From assembly GCF_009766085.1 (NCBI RefSeq), contig NZ_LMUF01000048.1, forward strand, positions 22,433-86,432: 64,000 nt of DNA, given 5' to 3'. Under the pieces are notes generated by a model. The model saw only the letters and a list, made by a program, of their open reading frames with translations. It did not search any database and had not been told where the DNA came from. A program made the position numbers and the translations under genes. This DNA is from Burkholderia sp. S171 (lineage in GTDB: Bacteria > Pseudomonadota > Gammaproteobacteria > Burkholderiales > Burkholderiaceae). Positions 17,901 to 25,501 of this stretch are shown here, piece after piece (position 1 is the first letter of the stretch; each line of letters starts with the position of its first letter).

Positions 17901-19187
17901 CTACGAGGCTGCGTCGGCAGCGGCTGCAGCCGTGTCCGAGGCGCCGCCGCGGGCGTGCTTGTGCTGAGCCTGAGCGCCGCTCGCCGCGCCTGCTCCGGAT
18001 GCCGGCGCTTCAGCGGCAGCGCCGCCCGATGCGGGCCGCGCTGCTGCCGCCTGGATCTTCGCGCCGTCGCTCAAGCGGTCGGTGCCGTCGGTCACGACCG
18101 TGTTGCCCGCAGCAAGCCCGGACGTAATGACCGTGTTCTTGCCGTCGCTCGGGCCGAGCGTGACCTTGTGCACGGATACGGTGTTATTCGCATTCACCAG
18201 GTAGACATAGTCGCCCGGCGCGCCAGTTTGCACTGCTGGCGTAGGCACCAGCACGGCATTTTGCAGCGTATCTACAAGCAGCTTGACGTTCACGAACTCA
18301 CTCGGGAACAGCGCCTCGTCGTCATTGGGGAACGTCGCCCGAAGGGTCACTGTGCCCGTGCTCGTCGCCATCTGGTTGCTGACTGCGTAGAGCGTGCCGG
18401 TAGCGATCTCCTTCGAGTTGTCGCTGCTGTACGCGGTGACCGGCAGGCTCGCGCCCCCGTGCATGCGCTGCAGCACGCTCGCGAGCGAGTCTTGCGGCAC
18501 CGTGAATTGAACAGTGGTCGGCTTCATGGTGGTGATGACCACGATACCCGGCGAAGACGAAGCGGTCACGTAGTTGCCGGGATCGACGAGACGCAGGCCG
18601 ACGCGACCGGAAACCGGCGCGGTGATGCGGCAATAAGCCAGGTCGAGGTCGAATTGTGCAATGTTGGCCAGGTCGACCTTCACCGCGGCCTCGTCTTGCT
18701 GCACCAGGAATTGCTGGTCGGCGAAGGTCTGTTCGGCAATGGACTTGCGCTCGTTCAACTGCGTGAAGCGGACGAGGTCGGCGCGCGCCTGCGCAAGCGC
18801 AGCCCGGTCCTTGGCGAGAGTGGCCTCGGCCTGCTGCTTGTCGATTTCATACTGGCGCGGATCGATCTGGGCAAGGAATTGCCCCTTCTGCACGTCCTGG
18901 CCTTCCTTATAGCCGACCGACGTCAGGTATCCGCTCAGTTGCGGCAGCACGGTCACGGTGGCAGTGGGCGTCACGGTGCCCAGTTCACTCAGGATTTCCG
19001 GCATTGAGCCGAGCGTCGCGGTAGCGACCGTCACGACTTGCGGCGGGGTCGCGCGCTGCGGTTTCTTGGCCCGCAGCACATGCACGACCACGACCGCTAT
19101 CAGCGCCAGCACCACCAACAACAGCACGATAGGCCAGCGCTTCGAGCGCTTTACCTGCGTGGAACCGGTGTCGCTCATACCACTCAT
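17901..19187 (-). CDS. mdtA: RND efflux periplasmic adaptor (MdtA/MuxA, HlyD family)
   Basis: Membrane-fusion protein (428 aa) linking the RND pumps to the outer-membrane channel. An N-terminal membrane anchor (KRWPIVLLLVVLALIAVVVVH) is followed by the split biotinyl-lipoyl domain (GYLTSVGYKEGQDVQKGQFLAQID and ITAPVSGRVGLRLVDPGNYV) around an alpha hairpin, then beta-barrel and proximal domains. The C-terminus is an Ala/Gly/Ser-rich tail. The start at 19187 was chosen because GGAGGG lies 8 bases upstream; the frame extends to 19274, but those residues look like leader sequence. It is the first gene of the operon. Confidence 0.93.
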   Translation of the reverse strand: MSGMSDTGSTQVKRSKRWPIVLLLVVLALIAVVVVHVLRAKKPQRATPPQVVTVATATLGSMPEILSELGTVTPTATVTVLPQLSGYLTSVGYKEGQDVQKGQFLAQIDPRQYEIDKQQAEATLAKDRAALAQARADLVRFTQLNERKSIAEQTFADQQFLVQQDEAAVKVDLANIAQFDLDLAYCRITAPVSGRVGLRLVDPGNYVTASSSPGIVVITTMKPTTVQFTVPQDSLASVLQRMHGGASLPVTAYSSDNSKEIATGTLYAVSNQMATSTGTVTLRATFPNDDEALFPSEFVNVKLLVDTLQNAVLVPTPAVQTGAPGDYVYLVNANNTVSVHKVTLGPSDGKNTVITSGLAAGNTVVTDGTDRLSDGAKIQAAAARPASGGAAAEAPASGAGAASGAQAQHKHARGGASDTAAAAADAAS

Positions 19188-19283
19188 ACCTACGCCCTCC
19201 GAAAACAAACCCTGCCGTGGATAACCGGGTGGCTCAATGAAGAACCGGCCCGGCGAGTGCCGCATGTTTCGCATGTCTCTTGT

Positions 19284-19317
19284 CCCCGGCTAAGCCGGGG
19301 TATGACGGAAGCTCCGT
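19284..19317. promoter_or_regulatory. Two short hairpins upstream of mdtA
   Basis: CCCCGGC (19284-19290) and GCCGGGG (19294-19300) form a 7-bp stem with a 3-base loop. GACGGA and TCCGTC (19303-19317) form a second stem. They lie about 100-130 bases upstream of the mdtA start. They could be a leader structure or part of a regulatory site; no T-tract follows, so a terminator is unlikely. Confidence 0.3.
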
Positions 19318-19876
19318 CACGGTCCGCAAAAAGCTCGCTGCATCAGCCGGGCATTCCTGCATGTTTCCGCGTGTTTATTCGTTAGCGAAGCGCTTGGGCA
19401 AAACCCGGCGACTTCTCCTATGCACATGCCTCTGAATTCGCGTTGTGGCGGATCTTAAGGTCTCGCAAGGTCTTGCTCACCCATAAGCGGACACGGCGTG
19501 GCATCGAAAGTATTGCGTCCCTTGAGATCGAACGAGTAAATACAAGTTCATCGGACAGGATGCAATGACGTTCAGCCACGAACGAATAAGACCGTATCGC
19601 AGTGTAGCGAACCGGACGCTGATTATTGAACGGACGTGTGGGGCGAAGCATTCCGAACCATTACGATAGGAGCGTGCGTAACATCGCGTAATACGACGGT
19701 GGACTTTCTTAAGAAAGTACCGCAAATATCATCGATATGGGGTGCTATCGGTTATTGTCAGATTGTAGAAAGCTAAAAGAAAGATATGAGTGTTGCGCGA
19801 GTTGAGTATTACAAATAGCTTGTGTATTCCTAACTAAATGGCATGTGATGCGCTATTGGTTTCGTCTGTTAATGCT
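19318..19876. other. Long intergenic region, AT-richer than its surroundings
   Basis: About 560 bases between the leader of the RND operon and the 3' end of the LacI gene. The section from about 19680 to 19870 is clearly richer in A and T than neighbouring genes. Open frames of 77-82 codons occur on the minus strand but show no recognisable motif, no good ribosome-binding site and odd composition. I see no gene or RNA that I can support. It should hold the mdtA promoter. Confidence 0.4.
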
Positions 19877-20899
19877 TCAGGTTGATCCCGCTCGCCGTGG
19901 TCCCGTCGATGCGCGCACAACAAGCTTCGGCGGTGGCGCGATGACCATCGACGGTTCCATCTCGGGCACTTGAATAAGCTGGATCAGCCGATCGACAGAC
20001 AACTCCGCAATGGCCGCGGTCTGGATCGCGACCGTCGTCAAAGCGGGATGCACCTGATGCGCGAGCTGGATGTCCGTGATGCCGATCACGGACACGTCAT
20101 CAGGCACCTTGCGGCCAAGCGTGATCAACGCTTGCGCCGCACCAATCGCCAACAGATCGTTCGTCGCGAAAATGGCGGTGAGGTGCGGCCGGTTCGCCAT
20201 CAACTGCATGCAGGCGGCATACCCTGCGTCGATCGAATCGCGGATCTGCAGCACGGCCGCGGCGTCAGCTTCAATCCCTGCTTCGCGCATGGCGGCGCGA
20301 AACCCGTTGGAACGGGCATCCTGCAAACCGCCGCAACCATCGCCGATCAGCAGGCCGATCTCGCGGTGGCCGAGTTCTAGCAAATGCCCGGCGGCCAGCG
20401 CGCCCGCCTGGGCAAAATCCACGGCTATGCAGGGCAGGGCCGGCGGCGTCTCGGGATGCTCCCACATGGCCAGCAGAATAGGCGCGCTATGCATGGCAGA
20501 CGCGCACAGGTCGTTGATGGCAATGTCCGTGTTCATCACGAGTACACCGTCCGCCAGCGTTCCCGCGATCTGATTCAGATACGCGCGGCCGATTTCGGCG
20601 TCGTCGTCGGTATTGCACACCATCAGGAAGTGGCCTGCCTTGCGAGCTGCACGCTCGGCTGCCAGCACGAATTCAGGGTAGAACGGGTTCGAGATATTGG
20701 AGAGCATCAAGGCCAAGGTCGATGAGCGCCCTTCAGCCAACGCACGCGCGTTCAGGTTGGGCCGATAACCAAGGTCATCGATAGCTTTCAGCACGCGGTC
20801 GGCCGTTTCCGGGCGGACTTTTTCGGGGTTGCGCAGCACGTTGGATACGGTCGCTGCGGTGACATGCGCGCGCTTTGCAACTTCGGACAGAGTGACCAT
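19877..20899 (-). CDS. LacI-family transcriptional regulator of the beta-galactoside locus
   Basis: Repressor of 340 aa. The helix-turn-helix and hinge are at residues 1-60 (TLSEVAKRAHVTAATVSNVLRNP, VRPETADRVLKAIDDLGYRPN), followed by the sugar-binding regulatory domain (LALMLSNISNPFYPEFV, AIFATNDLLAIGAAQALITLG, VIGITDIQLAHQVHPALTTV). It is divergent from the ABC transporter/GH42 genes, with two identical 16-bp palindromes just before the first transporter gene. It probably represses that operon and is released by a galactoside or its breakdown product. Confidence 0.94.
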   Translation of the reverse strand: MVTLSEVAKRAHVTAATVSNVLRNPEKVRPETADRVLKAIDDLGYRPNLNARALAEGRSSTLALMLSNISNPFYPEFVLAAERAARKAGHFLMVCNTDDDAEIGRAYLNQIAGTLADGVLVMNTDIAINDLCASAMHSAPILLAMWEHPETPPALPCIAVDFAQAGALAAGHLLELGHREIGLLIGDGCGGLQDARSNGFRAAMREAGIEADAAAVLQIRDSIDAGYAACMQLMANRPHLTAIFATNDLLAIGAAQALITLGRKVPDDVSVIGITDIQLAHQVHPALTTVAIQTAAIAELSVDRLIQLIQVPEMEPSMVIAPPPKLVVRASTGPRRAGST

Positions 20900-21018
20900 T
20901 TTTCTAGTTATCCCACATTCAGGGAATGCGATTCAAATGTTGCAAGCGATTGGCGACGTTGATAACTTCTGGAAAACACAACGGAGACACCCATCATGAC
21001 TTCTTCTATCCTACCCGA

Positions 21019-21034
21019 ATTTAAGCGGTTAAAT
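21019..21034. promoter_or_regulatory. LacI-type operator, copy 1 (distal)
   Basis: ATTTAAGCGGTTAAAT is a palindrome with 6-bp arms around a GCGG centre. An identical copy lies 55 bases downstream. It sits in the gap between the divergent LacI gene and the ABC ATPase gene and is the expected binding site of that regulator. Two sites about five helical turns apart allow looping or cooperative repression. Confidence 0.7.
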
Positions 21035-21073
21035 ACACGCTGCGCACGGACGTGCCGTTTATTTTACGCAAAA

Positions 21074-21089
21074 ATTTAAGCGGTTAAAT
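21074..21089. promoter_or_regulatory. LacI-type operator, copy 2 (proximal)
   Basis: Second exact copy of the 16-bp palindrome, ending 12 bases before the ATG at 21102 and next to the ribosome-binding site (GGGAG at 21092-21096). Its position suggests it blocks transcription elongation or initiation of the transporter operon directly. Confidence 0.7.
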
Positions 21090-21101
21090 CCGGGAGATGA
21101 C

Positions 21102-22241
21102 ATGGCGGCAATTCGTCTTGTAGACGTACAGAAGTCATACGGTGACCACGCGCCAGTGATCCGGCGCGTGAACCTGGATATTGCGCAACATGAGTTCTGC
21201 GTGTTCCTGGGGCCATCGGGTTGCGGCAAGTCCACGCTGTTGAGAATGATCGCGGGACTTGAAGACCTGAGCGAAGGCGAACTGCATATTGGCGGGCGTC
21301 TCGTGAACGATGTGCCTGCTGCGGCACGCGGCGTCGCCATGGTGTTCCAGAGCTACGCGTTGTTTCCGCACATGACCGTGTTTAACAACATGGCATTCGG
21401 CCTGAAACTCGCGAAGCAGCCCAAGGACGTGATCGAGCGGAAGGTGCGTGAAGCCGCGCGCATCCTGCAACTGGACGACTACCTCGACAGGTTTCCCAAA
21501 GCACTTTCCGGTGGCCAACGGCAGCGTGTCGCGATTGGCCGGGCCATCGTGCGTGAGCCCGGCGTGTTCCTGTTTGATGAACCGCTGTCGAATCTCGATG
21601 CTGCGCTGCGCGGCCAGACCCGCGTGGAGATTGCCCGTCTGCACCAGCGCTTTGCAAACGCGAGCGTGGTCTATGTGACCCACGACCAGGTTGAAGCAAT
21701 GACGCTCGCCGACAGGATCGTGCTGCTGCACGCAGGCGCGGACGCGGAGCGCTTCGGCAGCGTCGCGCAGACCGGTGCGCCGCTCGAGTTGTATCACCAT
21801 CCGAAGTCGCGCTTCGTGGCGGGTTTCATCGGTTCACCGAGAATGAATTTTATCGATGCCGTGGTCGAGTCGGTCGGCCAAGGCAGCGTGACGGTCACGC
21901 TGGCGCAAAGCGGCGAACGGCTGGTGGCCCATGTCGAGGGCCAGCGTCTGCAGCGCGGCCAGCCGGTCACGCTCGGCGTGCGCCCTGAACACCTGCGGCT
22001 CGATGGCAGCGAGCAGTCCATTCAGTGCGTCACGGTGCTGTCGGAGGAACTCGGCGAGCACAGCTACGTTCACGCGGATCACGCGAGCGGCACGCTCGTC
22101 GCGAAGGCACCCGGCGATACATCCATCAGTCCAGGCGAGCGCATTCGCATTCATGTTCCTGCTTCAGCGTGCCACCTGTTCGACGCCGATGGGCTTGCGC
22201 TTCGGCGCAGCATGTTCGAGCCCGAACGCGCCGCGGCTTAA
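21102..22241 (+). CDS. CUT1 sugar ABC transporter ATP-binding protein (MalK/UgpC/MsmK-like)
   Basis: ATPase of a carbohydrate importer (379 aa). The nucleotide-binding domain has Walker A GPSGCGKST, Q-loop VFQSYALFPHMTV, signature LSGGQRQRVAIGRA, Walker B VFLFDEPLSNLDA and H-loop VTHDQVEAMTLADRI. The C-terminal third is the TOBE/OB regulatory domain typical of MalK-type subunits (GVRPEHLRL). GGGAG lies just upstream of the ATG. It is the first gene of an operon continuing with a binding protein, two permeases and a beta-galactosidase; MalK-type ATPases are often placed at the end of such operons instead. Confidence 0.94.
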   Translation: MAAIRLVDVQKSYGDHAPVIRRVNLDIAQHEFCVFLGPSGCGKSTLLRMIAGLEDLSEGELHIGGRLVNDVPAAARGVAMVFQSYALFPHMTVFNNMAFGLKLAKQPKDVIERKVREAARILQLDDYLDRFPKALSGGQRQRVAIGRAIVREPGVFLFDEPLSNLDAALRGQTRVEIARLHQRFANASVVYVTHDQVEAMTLADRIVLLHAGADAERFGSVAQTGAPLELYHHPKSRFVAGFIGSPRMNFIDAVVESVGQGSVTVTLAQSGERLVAHVEGQRLQRGQPVTLGVRPEHLRLDGSEQSIQCVTVLSEELGEHSYVHADHASGTLVAKAPGDTSISPGERIRIHVPASACHLFDADGLALRRSMFEPERAAA

Positions 22242-22360
22242 AACACAAACAGCACAAACAGCACAAACGCTTAGCTTCAACATCCCAATCCGCCACAGAG
22301 CGGGTTACATCGTCTGGCAGTGAATTGCTGCCAGCCAACAAGGTAGTCAAGGAGACAAAG

Positions 22361-23614
22361 ATGATTGTTCATCGCCTTCGCAGTCTGGCTCATGCATCGG
22401 CGGCGGTCGCGCTGGTGGCAGGCGTGCTCTGCTGCACCGTGGCCGACGCCGCCACGCTGACCGTCAACGTATCGGCGCGCGGTAACCAGCGCTCGACCTG
22501 GCAGGACGCATTCGATAAATTCAAAAAAGCTAATCCCGATGTCGACCTCAAGGTGACCTATATCACCGAAGAGGCGTACAAGGTCCAGATGGGCGGCTGG
22601 CTTGCCACCGATCCGCCAGACGTAGTCTCGTGGCACGACGGTGAGCGCATGGCGTATTACGCACAACGCGGCCTGCTGGAAGACCTGTCGCCGGACTGGA
22701 GCAAGAACGGCTGGTCGCAGCAATATGCTTCGGTAAAAGAAGCATCTACGTACAAAGGTAAGCAATACGCGGCGCCGCTTGGCTACGATGCTTACGGCTT
22801 CTTCTATCGGAAGGATCTGTTCGAGAAAGCGGGCATCAAGGGCGAGCCGAAAACCTGGGATGAATTTTTAGACGCCTGCAAGAAGCTGAAGGCAAGCGGC
22901 GTTGCGCCGATCGCCGTTGCCGCCCGCGATAGCTGGACGCTTGCTGCATGGTTCGACTATCTGGACCTGCGTATTAACGGCAACGCGTTTCATCAGCAAT
23001 TGATGGCAGGCGAAATTCCGTACACCGATGCACGCGTGAAGAAGGTTTATATCGCGTGGAAAACGCTGATCGATGATCACTACTTCATCGATAATGCGTT
23101 GTCCTACGATCTCGATTCCATCGCGCCTTTCCTCGCGAACGGCAAGGCGTCGATGATGCTCATGGGCACGTTCTTCTCGGCGAGCATTCCGGCTTCCATT
23201 CTTCCGCAAACGGGCTTCTTCCGTTTCCCGGTGATCGACGCGAACGTACCGACGGCCGAAGACGGGCCGGTCAACGTCCTGCTGATTCCAGCGAAGGCAA
23301 AGAACAAGGCCGATGCCCGCAAGCTGCTGGCCTTCATGGAGACGCCGCAGATCAACGCCGATCTCGCGAAGGGATGGGGGCAACTGCCGTCGAACAGCCA
23401 GTCTGCTGAACCTGAAGACGAGATTTCGAAGGTCGGTTTCCAGACCCTCGCGAATACGAAGGGCGGCATTGCGCAGTTCTACGACCGCGACATGACGAAG
23501 GAAATGGCCGACGAAGGGATGAAGGCGATGCAGCAGTTCTATAGCGATCCGTCGCAACTCGACGCCGTGCTCGTTCGCCTCGAAGCGACTCGCAAGCGTA
23601 TCTATAAGAAGTAA
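22361..23614 (+). CDS. CUT1 ABC transporter sugar-binding protein (family 1 solute-binding)
   Basis: Periplasmic sugar-binding protein (417 aa). It has a signal peptide (hydrophobic core around residues 10-25, cut probably after ADA near residue 31) and a family 1 extracellular solute-binding fold: WQDAFDKFKKANPDVDLKVTY, DPPDVVSWHDGERMAYYAQRGLLEDL, GYDAYGFFYRKDLFEKAGI. The frame is open to 22025, but the ATG at 22361 follows AAGGAGAC and starts the signal peptide. It probably binds a galactoside or oligosaccharide, judging from the GH42 enzyme in the operon. A long inverted repeat follows the stop codon. Confidence 0.94.
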   Translation: MIVHRLRSLAHASAAVALVAGVLCCTVADAATLTVNVSARGNQRSTWQDAFDKFKKANPDVDLKVTYITEEAYKVQMGGWLATDPPDVVSWHDGERMAYYAQRGLLEDLSPDWSKNGWSQQYASVKEASTYKGKQYAAPLGYDAYGFFYRKDLFEKAGIKGEPKTWDEFLDACKKLKASGVAPIAVAARDSWTLAAWFDYLDLRINGNAFHQQLMAGEIPYTDARVKKVYIAWKTLIDDHYFIDNALSYDLDSIAPFLANGKASMMLMGTFFSASIPASILPQTGFFRFPVIDANVPTAEDGPVNVLLIPAKAKNKADARKLLAFMETPQINADLAKGWGQLPSNSQSAEPEDEISKVGFQTLANTKGGIAQFYDRDMTKEMADEGMKAMQQFYSDPSQLDAVLVRLEATRKRIYKK

Positions 23615-23620
23615 GCCCGT

Positions 23621-23659
23621 AGCGTCAGCGGTTGCACGGTGTTATCGACCGCTGACGCT
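23621..23659. terminator. Intercistronic stem-loop after the binding-protein gene
   Basis: AGCGTCAGCGGT (23621-23632) and ACCGCTGACGCT (23648-23659) are a perfect 12-bp inverted repeat with a 15-base loop, between the binding-protein stop and the next permease start. No T-tract follows. In malE-malF-type operons such structures protect the upstream message and give more binding protein than permease; partial termination is also possible. Confidence 0.65.
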
Positions 23660-23687
23660 CGCATTCGATTCCCGACGAGGCCCGATC

Positions 23688-24593
23688 ATGTCTGATTCCG
23701 TAGCGCGCCGCCTACCCGCGGCTCGGCGCCGGCACGTCTCTACTACACGCCGTCATCAGCACCGCGCCGCATTTTTCTTCCTGCTGCCGGGTTGCGCGTT
23801 GTTCTGCCTGTGCGTGGTCTATCCGATTATCAGCAGCATTTCTCTCAGCTTTTATAACTGGGACGGAATGACGCCGAAGACATTCGCCGGCTTCGATAAC
23901 TATATCGAACTGTTCCACTCGGACACTTTCTACACGGCGCTCAAGAACAACCTGATCTGGCTCGCGTTCTTCCTGCTGGCGCCGCCGCTCGGCTTGCTGT
24001 TCGCGTTGTATCTGAACCAGCACATCCGAGGCATGCGCATGGTGAAGTCGCTGTTCTTCGCGCCGTTCGTGCTGTCAGGCGTGGTGGTCGGTCTCGTGTT
24101 CAGCTGGTTTTATGACCCGGGCTTTGGTTTGCTAAGGCTGATTGTTGGTCACGGTATTCCCGTACTCGGCGATCCGCACACGGTGACGCTCGGCATCATC
24201 TTTGCCGCGCTGTGGCCGCAGACGCCATTCTGCATGGTGCTGTACCTCACCGGGCTGACGGCCATCAATCCGGAAGTGGTCGAGGCGGCGCGCATGGAAG
24301 GCGCGAAGGGCGTGGCGCTGCTATGGCACGTGATCCTTCCGCAATTGCGGCCCGCGACCTTCATGGCCGTGGTGCTTACCGTGATCGGCGCGCTGCGCAG
24401 CTTCGACCTGATCGCGGTGATGAGCGGGGGCGGCCCTTTCGACAGTTCAACGGTGCTCGCCTATTACATGTACGACCAGGCGATCAAGTATTACCGCGAA
24501 GGGTATTCCGCGGCGATTGCAGTCGTGCTGTTCGCCATCATGCTCGTCTATATCGTGTTCCATCTGCGCCGCATGCTGCGCGAAGAACGCTGA
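23688..24593 (+). CDS. CUT1 sugar ABC transporter permease (MalF-like)
   Basis: First inner-membrane permease subunit (301 aa). About six hydrophobic segments follow a basic N-terminus (FFLLPGCALFCLCVVYPIISSI, LIWLAFFLLAPPLGLLFAL). The cytoplasmic EAA loop is visible as EVVEAARMEGAKGVALLWHVILPQL, which couples to the ATPase. It lies between the binding-protein gene and the MalG-like permease, on the same strand and 20 bases from it. With its partner it forms the galactoside import channel inferred for this operon. Confidence 0.94.
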   Translation: MSDSVARRLPAARRRHVSTTRRHQHRAAFFFLLPGCALFCLCVVYPIISSISLSFYNWDGMTPKTFAGFDNYIELFHSDTFYTALKNNLIWLAFFLLAPPLGLLFALYLNQHIRGMRMVKSLFFAPFVLSGVVVGLVFSWFYDPGFGLLRLIVGHGIPVLGDPHTVTLGIIFAALWPQTPFCMVLYLTGLTAINPEVVEAARMEGAKGVALLWHVILPQLRPATFMAVVLTVIGALRSFDLIAVMSGGGPFDSSTVLAYYMYDQAIKYYREGYSAAIAVVLFAIMLVYIVFHLRRMLREER

Positions 24594-24612
24594 TTTCCAG
24601 GAGTCACGTGTC

Positions 24613-25464
24613 ATGTATCCACTTCCCGTCGAACGCTGGAAACCGCTTAATAGAAGGCTTTACAAAGCCTCGCTCCCGCTTGCGCTGCTCATATGGCTGT
24701 TACCGATGCTGGCCGTGCTCGTCACCTCCATACGTTCATCGGACGAACTGGCGCAAGGCGATTATTGGGGCTGGCCGAAGCATTTTGCGCTGATCGAAAA
24801 CTATGGCACGGCGCTCACGCAAACGCCGATGCTGCATTACTTCGCCAATAGCGTGCTGATCACAGTGCCGTCGGTGATTGGCGCGATCGTACTGGCGTCC
24901 ATGGCGGGTTTTGCTTTGGCAACCTACAAGTTCCCAGGTAACACCGCCGTGCTGTTTGCTTTTGTCGCGGGCAACTTCGTACCCATCCAGATCCTGATGA
25001 TCCCGGTACGCGACATGGCGCTGAAAGTAGGGCTGTTCAACACCGTGTGGGCGCTGGTGATTTTTCATGTGTCGTTTCAAACCGGTTTTTGCACGCTGTT
25101 TCTGCGCAACTTCATCAAGCAGTTGCCGTTCGAGTTGATCGAGGCGGCACGCGTGGAAGGGGCGAGCGAATGGACGATCTACCTGCGCATTGTGCTGCCG
25201 CTGATTCGGCCTGCGCTCGCCGCGCTCGGCATTCTCGTGTTCACGTTTGTCTGGAACGACTACTTCTGGGCGCTATGCCTCACGCAAGGCGATGAGGCCG
25301 CGCCGATCACCGTAGGCGTCGCTGCGCTCAAGGGGCAATGGACGACTGCGTGGAACCTCGTCGCCGCCGGTTCGGTGCTGGCCGCGTTGCCTTCCGTGCT
25401 GATGTTCTTCGCGATGCAAAAGCATTTCGTCGCCGGCCTGACTTTTGGTGCAAGCAAGGGTTGA
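24613..25464 (+). CDS. CUT1 sugar ABC transporter permease (MalG-like)
   Basis: Second permease subunit (283 aa) with about six membrane helices and the EAA coupling loop ELIEAARVEGASEWTIYLRIVLPLIRP. The C-terminal QKHFVAGLTFGASKG is the usual MalG-family ending. The frame is open upstream to 24517, inside the previous gene, but the ATG at 24613 gives a normal MalG-like N-terminus and follows CAGGAG. The GH42 gene begins 37 bases downstream. Confidence 0.94.
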   Translation: MYPLPVERWKPLNRRLYKASLPLALLIWLLPMLAVLVTSIRSSDELAQGDYWGWPKHFALIENYGTALTQTPMLHYFANSVLITVPSVIGAIVLASMAGFALATYKFPGNTAVLFAFVAGNFVPIQILMIPVRDMALKVGLFNTVWALVIFHVSFQTGFCTLFLRNFIKQLPFELIEAARVEGASEWTIYLRIVLPLIRPALAALGILVFTFVWNDYFWALCLTQGDEAAPITVGVAALKGQWTTAWNLVAAGSVLAALPSVLMFFAMQKHFVAGLTFGASKG

Positions 25465-25501
25465 ACGCTTGTTTGCCATCATCCATTAAAGAGACTTTCT
25501 C

